Positions 57,917 to 64,000 of a stretch of DNA of 64,000 bases are shown piece by piece. This DNA is from Onthomorpha sp937906975 (GTDB taxonomy: Bacteria; Bacteroidota; Bacteroidia; Bacteroidales; P3): positions 1-64,000 of the forward strand of contig JAZLDH010000021.1 of NCBI GenBank assembly GCA_045614605.1. Reading direction: 5' to 3'. The notes under the pieces are model-generated. The model saw only the letters and a list, made by a program, of their open reading frames with translations, had not been told where the DNA came from and searched no databases. Position numbers and translations under genes: made by a program. The number at the start of each line of letters is the position of its first letter. Position 1 is the stretch's first letter.

Positions 57917-59260
57917 ATGAATTACAAAACTGTAAAAGGCACAAGGGATTTTTTGCCTTCTCAAATGAGGAAACGTAATTATATTTTTGATACTATAAAA
58001 GAGGTTTTTAACGCTCATGGTTTTCAAGCAATAGAAACTCCCGCTATGGAGGAGTTAAATACTCTTATGGGTAAGTATGGAGATGAGGGTGATAAACTTT
58101 TGTTTAAGATTTTAAATTCTGGCGATTTTGTAACAGATAAATCTTTAAAGACTTCTGATTATAAAGCTCTTACAAAGCAGATTTGCGAAAAGGGATTAAG
58201 ATATGACTTAACAGTTCCTTTTGCGAGATTTGTTGTAAATCACTTAAACGAAATTTCTTTCCCTTTCAAGCGTTATCAAATTCAACCTGTATGGCGTGCA
58301 GATCGTCCTCAAAAAGGAAGATATAGAGAGTTTTATCAATGTGATGCTGATATAATTGGTAGCGACAGCCTTTTGAATGAGGTAGATTTGATGTGTATGA
58401 TAGAAGAAGTGTTTAAAAAATTCTCTCTTCGTACAAAAATCAAATTAAACAATAGAAAAATTCTTTTAGCCATTGCTCAACATATAGGAAAAGAAGAAAG
58501 CCTTATTGATATTACTGTTGCAATAGACAAATTGGATAAGATAGGGTACGAAAAGGTTTGCGATGAACTACGAAGCAAGGGTTTTACAGAAGAGGACATT
58601 GAAAAATTAAATCCAATCTTTGCTTTGAATGGTGAGAACGAAAGCAAGATAGAAAATCTTAGACAAATCCTAAATTCTGAGCAAGCTACAAAGGGCTTAG
58701 ATGAGTTGGAATTTGTGTTAAACAAATGTAAAATTTTAGGAATTGAAAATATAGAGTTTGATATTACGCTTGCACGAGGATTAAACTACTACACGGGAGC
58801 GATTTTGGAAGTAAAATCATTAGATGTTGAGATAGGAAGTATTTGTGGTGGCGGAAGATATGACAATCTCACAGGCGTGTTTGGTCATCAAGGGCTTTCG
58901 GGCGTAGGATTCAGCTTTGGAGCAGACAGAATCTATGATTGTTTGGAACAACTTAGCCTTTTCCCTGAAAGTATTTGTGCATCAAGCGATATTTTGTTTA
59001 CAAACTTTGGAGAAAACGAAGCTATGTTTGCTTTAAACATTGCTCGCTCTTTAAGAGAGAAAGGTATAAAAGCCGAAGTCTATCCCGACAATGCAAAATT
59101 GAAAAAACAAATGAATTATGCTAATGATAAGGCTATAAAATTTGTGGCATTGATTGGCGAAAACGAAATAAAAGAAAACAAAGTTTCGCTAAAAAATATG
59201 GAAACAGGGGAACAAACTTCTGTTGAAATAGAAGAAATAGAAAATATTATAAGAAAATAG
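57917..59260 (+). CDS. hisS: Histidyl-tRNA synthetase
   Basis: 447 aa from the ATG at 57917 (the longer frame adds eight residues from a TTG inside the promoter). Class II signatures: 'KGTRDFLPSQM' start, motif 2 'FKRYQIQPVWRADRPQKGRYREFYQCDAD', HisA 'ARGLNYYTGAILEV' and motif 3 'GVGFSFGADRIYD'; the C-terminal anticodon-binding domain is present. It charges tRNA-His. It converges with the YgiQ gene, ending 3 nt away, with no terminator. Confidence 0.97.
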   Translation: MNYKTVKGTRDFLPSQMRKRNYIFDTIKEVFNAHGFQAIETPAMEELNTLMGKYGDEGDKLLFKILNSGDFVTDKSLKTSDYKALTKQICEKGLRYDLTVPFARFVVNHLNEISFPFKRYQIQPVWRADRPQKGRYREFYQCDADIIGSDSLLNEVDLMCMIEEVFKKFSLRTKIKLNNRKILLAIAQHIGKEESLIDITVAIDKLDKIGYEKVCDELRSKGFTEEDIEKLNPIFALNGENESKIENLRQILNSEQATKGLDELEFVLNKCKILGIENIEFDITLARGLNYYTGAILEVKSLDVEIGSICGGGRYDNLTGVFGHQGLSGVGFSFGADRIYDCLEQLSLFPESICASSDILFTNFGENEAMFALNIARSLREKGIKAEVYPDNAKLKKQMNYANDKAIKFVALIGENEIKENKVSLKNMETGEQTSVEIEEIENIIRK

Positions 59261-59263
59261 GAA

Positions 59264-61045
59264 TTAACGTTTGAATTTATTCACGTTTGGTGTGGGCAAA
59301 TTATATTTTTTAAAGATATTGTTTGCCCATATTTTATTTTCAGGTTTATACCAAAAGAAAACTCTATTTTGAATCTTCTTTGCTTCTGGGTTTCTTTCAA
59401 CAAAGATTTTTTTTAAGGTGCTTGGCTCATATCCTGTATAGTACATTTCTGTGGAAATGGTCATTGGCGTTGGCGTGAAGTCTTGTACTTGTTCTAACTT
59501 ATAGCCTAATTGAGCTGTTTTTGAAGCTAAGATTGCCATATCCTTTAAGGTACAAACAGGGTGTGAAGAAATAAAATATGGAATTAGTTGTTGTTTTAAT
59601 CCATATTTTGAATTTATGATTTCAAAACGCTTTTTTATATCAATAAATTGGTCAAAAGACATTTTCCTCATTGCTTTCAACACAGGTTCACTGCAGTGTT
59701 CTGGTGCAACTTTTAGTCTTCCTGAAACATGGTGAAGAACTAAGGTTTCAAAATATTCACTTCTGTCAAATAAATCATATCTCACACCACTACCTATAAA
59801 GGCTTTTGTAATATATGGTAGTTCTCTTACTTTTTTATAAAGGTTCAATAATGGGCGGTGGTCATTGTTCATATTTTTGCACAAGGTTGGATAAAGACAT
59901 GAAGGCCTTGTACATTTTTTACAAAGATTTTCGTCTTTGCCTTTCATTAAATACATATTGGCAGAAGGTCCTCCTAAATCGGATAAGTAACCTTTGAAAT
60001 CTTTGTCTTGAGATATTTGTTTTATTTCATTCATTATTGATTCTTCACTACGAGAGATAATGCGTTTTCCTTGATGTGCTGCAATGGTACAAAAGGCACA
60101 ACCTCCAAAACAGCCTCTGTGAATATTGACTGAATATTTTATCATATCAAAAGCGGGGATTGCTCCTCGTTTTGCATATTTTGGGTGAGGTTTTCTCTCA
60201 AAAGGAAGTTTGTAAATATTATCTAAATCTTGTGAAGAATAGGTTTGGTCAAAAGGATTAACAACTACTTTTATATTTTCTTTTTCATAAAATTGTATTA
60301 ACCTCTCTCCTTCGTATTTGTTGCTGTTTTTTTCAAATATTGCTATACTTTCTGCTTGTTTTCTTTTGTCTTTTAGACATTGTTCAAAGCTTGGCAGATA
60401 AAGGTCTTTGTATTGTTTAGTTGATTCTACTTCTCCTTTTTCTATATATGCAATTTGTGGAATTTGTTTTAACTCTTCTATGCTTTTTCCTTCAAATAAT
60501 CCTCTGCATATTTGCTCGCAGATTTTTTCTCCCATGCCATAGATTAACAAATCTGCTTTTGAGTCTAAAAGAATGGAAGGAAAAAGTTTATCTTCCCAAT
60601 AATCGTAGTGAGCAAGTCTTCGCATTGAAGCCTCAATTCCACCAATCAAAACAGGGACATCGGGATATATGGATTTTAATATTTGAGAATAAACTACCGT
60701 TGCTCTATCGGGACGAAAACCTGATTGACCTCCAGGAGTGTATGCGTCATCGGCTCTTTTGCGTTTTGCAGCCGTGTAATGATTTACCATAGAATCCATA
60801 GAGCCTGAACTGACTGCGAAACAAATATTAGGCTTTCCTAATTTTTTAAAGTCTCTTAAATCATCTTTCCAATTAGGTTGTGCAAGGATTGCTACTTTAA
60901 ATCCACACGCCTCTAAGTGTCGCGAAATTACTGCCGCACCAAAAGAAGGGTGGTCAATGTAAGCATCGCCCGATACAAAGATTATATCGACACTATCCCA
61001 AGAAAGATTTTCTATTTCTTTTTTTGTTGTTGGTAAGAAAGCCAT
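59264..61045 (-). CDS. YgiQ-type radical SAM protein (UPF0313)
   Basis: 593 aa from the ATG at 61045; the frame also opens at a TTG at 61069. N-terminal part 'LPTTKKEIENLSWDSVDIIFVSGDAYIDHPSFG', then 'VLIGGIEASMRRLAHYDYWEDK', the radical SAM cluster motif CxxxCxxC in 'GCFGGCAFCTI', and 'VAPEHCSEPVLKAMRKM'. A C-terminal region of the YgiQ type follows. The reaction and substrate are unknown. The U-tract of the hutH terminator runs straight into its ATG, so it may be controlled by read-through. Confidence 0.93.
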   Translation of the reverse strand: MAFLPTTKKEIENLSWDSVDIIFVSGDAYIDHPSFGAAVISRHLEACGFKVAILAQPNWKDDLRDFKKLGKPNICFAVSSGSMDSMVNHYTAAKRKRADDAYTPGGQSGFRPDRATVVYSQILKSIYPDVPVLIGGIEASMRRLAHYDYWEDKLFPSILLDSKADLLIYGMGEKICEQICRGLFEGKSIEELKQIPQIAYIEKGEVESTKQYKDLYLPSFEQCLKDKRKQAESIAIFEKNSNKYEGERLIQFYEKENIKVVVNPFDQTYSSQDLDNIYKLPFERKPHPKYAKRGAIPAFDMIKYSVNIHRGCFGGCAFCTIAAHQGKRIISRSEESIMNEIKQISQDKDFKGYLSDLGGPSANMYLMKGKDENLCKKCTRPSCLYPTLCKNMNNDHRPLLNLYKKVRELPYITKAFIGSGVRYDLFDRSEYFETLVLHHVSGRLKVAPEHCSEPVLKAMRKMSFDQFIDIKKRFEIINSKYGLKQQLIPYFISSHPVCTLKDMAILASKTAQLGYKLEQVQDFTPTPMTISTEMYYTGYEPSTLKKIFVERNPEAKKIQNRVFFWYKPENKIWANNIFKKYNLPTPNVNKFKR

Positions 61046-61097
61046 AAAAAAAAGATTTTTGGCTTTCAAATCTTAGCAAATTCAAAAGCCAAAAATC
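61046..61097 (-). terminator. Strong terminator of hutH abutting the YgiQ start codon
   Basis: Perfect 13-bp inverted repeat GATTTTTGGCTTT (61054-61066) / AAAGCCAAAAATC (61085-61097), 18-nt loop, followed on the minus strand by T8 (61046-61053) and then directly by the ATG of the YgiQ gene. Confidence 0.88.
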
Positions 61098-61109
61098 GAT
61101 ATTAAAGAA

Positions 61110-62603
61110 TTATTGTTGATCTCTTAAAAAATCTATACTCTTATGTATTAATTCGTACATTACAACATCGTCTTGTACAAATGGTACTTTTTCTCTGTAT
61201 GATTTAACAAAGTCTTCTATACATTTAGATGAAGAAAGACCTGTTTGTTGTTTACGGAAATCAAATGCTTGTGCTGCATTGAAAAGTTCTATTGCTAAAA
61301 CTCTTTCTGTATTGTTTACAACGCGATATAATTTTGTTGCTGCATTTGAACCAAATGAAACATGGTCTTCTTGTCCTTGTGAAGAGTCGATTGTATCTAC
61401 AGAAGCAGGTGTACAAAGTTGTTTAGATTGACTAACAACTGACGCTGCTGCATATTGAGGAATCATAAATCCAGAATTTAATCCTGGTTTTGCAACAAGG
61501 AATGAAGGTAATTCTCTCTTAGCTCCTATTAATTGGTAAGTTCTTCTTTCAGATATTGAACCAAGTTCAGCAACTGCTATTGCTAAATAATCTAAATTAA
61601 TTGCTAATGGTTGTCCGTGGAAATTACCTGCCGAAATTACCATATCCAAATCAGGGAATACTGTTGGATTGTCTGTTGCAGAGTTGATTTCTGTTGTGAT
61701 TACATTTGCAACGTGTGCAATTGCATCTTTACTTGCGCCATGTACTTGAGGAACACAACGGAATGAGTAAGGATCTTGTACATGTTTTTTAGGTTGTGCG
61801 ATGATTTGACTTCCTTCTAACATTTCTCTTACTCTTCTTGCTGTTTCTATTTGTCCAGCGTGAGGTCTTACTTGATGAACTGGGTCAAAGAATGGTTCAA
61901 TTCTTCCATCGAATCCTTCTAATGACACAACCATGATTTTATCTGCTAAATCTGAAAGTTTTTGAGCTTTGATTACACACCAAACTGCGAAAGAACTCAT
62001 AAATTGAGTACCATTTAATAAAGCCAAACCTTCTTTTGATTGCAATTCTATTGGTTGCCAAGAAAATTCTTTATTTAATTCTTCTCCGCTAATACGTCTT
62101 CCTTTATAATCTACCTCACCTAATCCTAATAAAGGTAAGCACATGTGAGCCAAAGGAGCTAAATCTCCACTTGCTCCTAAAGAACCTTGTTGGTAAACCA
62201 CAGGAAGAATATCATTATTAAAGAACTCTATCAATCTTTCTACAGTTTGAAGTTGTACTCCTGAATTTCCATAAGATAAAGATTGGATTTTATTCAACAA
62301 CATTATCTTAACAATTTCAGCAGGCACTTCTTCGCCAACACCGCAAGCGTGGCTCATTACAAGATTCTTTTGTAATTGAGACAACTCCTCCTTAGAAATA
62401 GAAATATTACACAAAGAACCAAATCCAGTTGTAACACCGTAAATAGGTTCTTTTTGAGTTTTCATCTTATTATCAAGATATTCTCTACATTTTACGATTC
62501 TTTCTCTACTTTCTTGCGAAAGTTCCAATTTCATGCCCTCTTTCAATATTTTATCCACTTGACCAAGTGTCAATAATTCAGGGCTTATTTTATGTACTGC
62601 CAT
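61110..62603 (-). CDS. hutH: Histidine ammonia-lyase
   Basis: 497 aa. The MIO prosthetic group forms from 'GASGDLAP' (Ala-Ser-Gly near residues 144-146), and 'YGVTTGFGSLC', 'GNSGVQLQTVERL', 'NPTVFPDLDMVISAGNFHGQ' and 'QEDHVSFGSNAATK' are typical of aromatic amino acid lyases. It converts histidine to urocanate. No other hut gene lies next to it. Bacteroidota HutH usually has this exact motif set. Promoter at 62636-62665, and a strong terminator ends it. Confidence 0.95.
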   Translation of the reverse strand: MAVHKISPELLTLGQVDKILKEGMKLELSQESRERIVKCREYLDNKMKTQKEPIYGVTTGFGSLCNISISKEELSQLQKNLVMSHACGVGEEVPAEIVKIMLLNKIQSLSYGNSGVQLQTVERLIEFFNNDILPVVYQQGSLGASGDLAPLAHMCLPLLGLGEVDYKGRRISGEELNKEFSWQPIELQSKEGLALLNGTQFMSSFAVWCVIKAQKLSDLADKIMVVSLEGFDGRIEPFFDPVHQVRPHAGQIETARRVREMLEGSQIIAQPKKHVQDPYSFRCVPQVHGASKDAIAHVANVITTEINSATDNPTVFPDLDMVISAGNFHGQPLAINLDYLAIAVAELGSISERRTYQLIGAKRELPSFLVAKPGLNSGFMIPQYAAASVVSQSKQLCTPASVDTIDSSQGQEDHVSFGSNAATKLYRVVNNTERVLAIELFNAAQAFDFRKQQTGLSSSKCIEDFVKSYREKVPFVQDDVVMYELIHKSIDFLRDQQ

Positions 62604-62635
62604 TACTATATTATTTTTTTATTAATTTCAAACTG

Positions 62636-62665
62636 CAAATTTACGTTTTTTTTCTTTTAAAACAA
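62636..62665 (-). promoter_or_regulatory. hutH promoter
   Basis: TTG (62663-62665), 19-nt spacer, TAAATTTG (62636-62643) on the minus strand. The -33 element lies within the last codons of ruvB. Confidence 0.75.
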
Positions 62666-63682
62666 CTCTCCTTGTCCGCCTTTTACATTAAAACGTCCAA
62701 GATGTTGATATGCCAATGCGGTTGCTTCTCTTCCGCGAGCGGTTCTTTGCAAAAATCCTTCTTGAATTAAGAAAGGTTCATACACCTCTTCAATCGTGCC
62801 TGCATCTTCCCCAACAGCGGTTGCAATAGTCGTGATTCCAACAGGTCCACCTTTAAACTTATCTATAATACACGAAAGAATACGATTATCCATTTCGTCC
62901 AATCCATTTTTATCTACGTTCAACGCCTCCAAAGCCAGCTTTGAGACCTCCATATCTATTACCCCATTAGATTTTATTTGAGCAAAATCCCTTACTCTAC
63001 GAAGTAAAAGATTTGCAATACGAGGAGTACCACGACTTCTACGAGAAATCTCCATTGCAGCATCCTCATGAATAGGAGTTTGTAAAATATTGCTTGAACG
63101 CTTTATGATACCAGCGAGAGTTTCGTGATCATAATACTGCAAACGACAAGTAATTCCAAACCTTGAACGCAATGGTGCAGTCAAAAGTCCAGAACGAGTA
63201 GTAGCACCTATAAGAGTAAAAGGAGCAAGTCCGATTTGCACACTTCTCGCATTAGGACCGCTCTCTATCATTATATCAATCTTATAATCCTCCATAGCAG
63301 AATAGAGATATTCCTCCACAATAGGCGAAAGACGATGTATCTCATCAATAAAAAGCACATCATTTTCTTCCAAATTAGTAAGAATACCAGCCAATTCCCC
63401 AGGTTTATCAAGCACAGGTCCAGAGGTCATCTTCACATTTACGCCCAACTCATTTGCAATTATGTAGCTAAGAGTAGTTTTTCCCAATCCAGGAGGCCCA
63501 TGCAACAAGACATGATCCAAAGCCTCGCCACGCTCCTTTGCAGCCTGCACAAATATTTTCAAATTCTCTTTAATCTGTTGCTGTCCTGCGAAACTATCGA
63601 AAGCAGAAGGGCGAAGAGCCTTTTCATAATCGCTCTCACTTTTTGTCAAACGCTCCTTTCCTGGATTCAAATTATCATTCAT
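62657..63682 (-). CDS. ruvB: Holliday junction branch migration ATPase RuvB
   Basis: 341 aa. Walker A 'GPPGLGKTT' (about residue 63), Walker B 'VLFIDEIHRL', sensor-1 'GATTRSGLLTAPLRSRFG', and a C-terminal winged helix with 'GPVGITTIATAVGEDAGTIEEVYEPFLIQ' and 'TARGREATALAYQHL'. It drives branch migration with RuvA. No ruvA or ruvC is adjacent. Promoter-like element at 63762-63769. Confidence 0.97.
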   Translation of the reverse strand: MNDNLNPGKERLTKSESDYEKALRPSAFDSFAGQQQIKENLKIFVQAAKERGEALDHVLLHGPPGLGKTTLSYIIANELGVNVKMTSGPVLDKPGELAGILTNLEENDVLFIDEIHRLSPIVEEYLYSAMEDYKIDIMIESGPNARSVQIGLAPFTLIGATTRSGLLTAPLRSRFGITCRLQYYDHETLAGIIKRSSNILQTPIHEDAAMEISRRSRGTPRIANLLLRRVRDFAQIKSNGVIDMEVSKLALEALNVDKNGLDEMDNRILSCIIDKFKGGPVGITTIATAVGEDAGTIEEVYEPFLIQEGFLQRTARGREATALAYQHLGRFNVKGGQGELF

Positions 63683-63729
63683 TCTATTATTTTTCTATGA
63701 AAAAAAATTATCTCTTTGAAATATTTTAT

Positions 63730-63737
63730 TATATTTG
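63730..63737 (+). promoter_or_regulatory. -7 element of the universal stress protein gene
   Basis: TATATTTG, 79 nt before the ATG at 63816. The divergent ruvB element lies 25 bp further right on the other strand. Confidence 0.55.
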
Positions 63738-63761
63738 CAGAAAATTGCAATCTTTATTCTG

Positions 63762-63769
63762 CAAAGTTA
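63762..63769 (-). promoter_or_regulatory. ruvB -7 element
   Basis: TAACTTTG on the minus strand, 80 nt before the ruvB ATG. No ideal -33 element. Confidence 0.55.
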
Positions 63770-63815
63770 GCAATTTTTGTCAATTTTAGAGTACAAACCA
63801 TTAAATAATAATTTT

Positions 63816-64000
63816 ATGGATACAATCGTAGTAGGAATAGACTTTTCCAAATCTTCATTAACGGCAATGAAATTAAGTATTGACGTAGCCGCAAGAGCGA
63901 ATGCCGATTTACATATTGTATGGGTAGAGACCGTGGAAATGGAATATGATAAAGCAGAGGAAAAATTAAAAGAATACGTTAGCAAAGCAAAAGAAAAATT
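63816..64000 (+). CDS. Universal stress protein (UspA) family, N-terminal part
   Basis: The frame from the ATG at 63816 runs open to the right edge (61 codons). 'MDTIVVGIDFSKSSLTAMKL' matches the first strand and helix of the USP fold (IVVGxDxS), and '...ADLHIVWVETVE' the second strand. Further residues of the ATP-binding motif GxxGxxxxxxxGS lie outside the window. Likely a cytoplasmic stress-response protein; partial. Confidence 0.8.
   Translation, partial: MDTIVVGIDFSKSSLTAMKLSIDVAARANADLHIVWVETVEMEYDKAEEKLKEYVSKAKEK

Overview
This window is chromosomal DNA of an AT-rich member of the phylum Bacteroidota, most likely order Bacteroidales. Four signs agree: the 5' end of a Bacteroidales-like 16S rRNA at the left edge; many copies of the Bacteroidota -7 promoter word TAnnTTTG; GldH plus several secreted proteins with type IX secretion (T9SS) C-terminal sorting domains; and a general lack of Shine-Dalgarno sequences. 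Species cannot be named from the sequence alone. Many apparent long ORFs begin at TTG codons inside a -7 element; in those cases I moved the start to the first downstream ATG.

Layout. 1-823: 16S rRNA start (minus strand), its leader and promoter, then T-rich non-coding DNA. 824-6224: yebC, a secreted protein and a beta-barrel protein, then a minus-strand set of ECF sigma factor, anti-sigma-like protein, Spy/CnrX-like periplasmic sensor and a His/Cys-rich metal-binding protein, then a FISUMP protein. 6301-19657: ABC exporter pair, DUF2461, rarA, an RsmI-like methyltransferase, a membrane protein, a GH20 hexosaminidase, comF, a lipoprotein, threonine aldolase, uvrC, gldH, purC. 19750-24898: mscL, cdd, an array of five repeats about 22 bp apart in front of a small double winged-helix protein, recR, a Na+/solute symporter, and a frameshifted DUF1016/YhcG nuclease. 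24908-31624: mnmA, a YwqK/MORN-repeat protein, gmhB, gmhA, a GT2 glycosyltransferase, DUF4199, DUF2795, PduO-type cobalamin adenosyltransferase, a NifU-domain protein and Mrp.

31828-36648 is an accessory block: a Schlafen AlbA_2/ATPase protein followed in the -1 frame by a 14-blade WD40 protein, a palindromic 22-bp repeat element, and a divergent Fic protein. 36720-57680 is rich in secreted T9SS cargo: two paralogous M6 metalloproteases, a large type-A cargo protein, a clan CD cysteine peptidase followed by two duplicated lipoproteins, and a large type-B (CHU_C) adhesin-like protein. Between them lie ridA, an Mpl-type Mur ligase, a DUF2027-Smr protein, a GT90 glycosyltransferase, and metK under a SAM-II riboswitch. 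57917-64000: hisS, a YgiQ radical SAM protein, hutH, ruvB and the start of a universal stress protein.

The observations most worth following up are: (1) the 22-bp repeat array plus tandem winged-helix protein, which resembles an iteron/initiator or autoregulator module; (2) the AlbA_2-WD40 pair, joined by a U UUA AAA slippery heptamer and lacking a good independent start for the WD40 part; (3) the palindromic repeats and a 12-bp inverted repeat between that pair and fic; (4) a CnrYXH-like metal-sensing sigma locus; (5) terminator hairpins whose U-tract runs straight into the next start codon; (6) a recurring intergenic A/T element with CTTTG/CTTAG words. No tRNA, CRISPR array, insertion sequence or prophage was seen.
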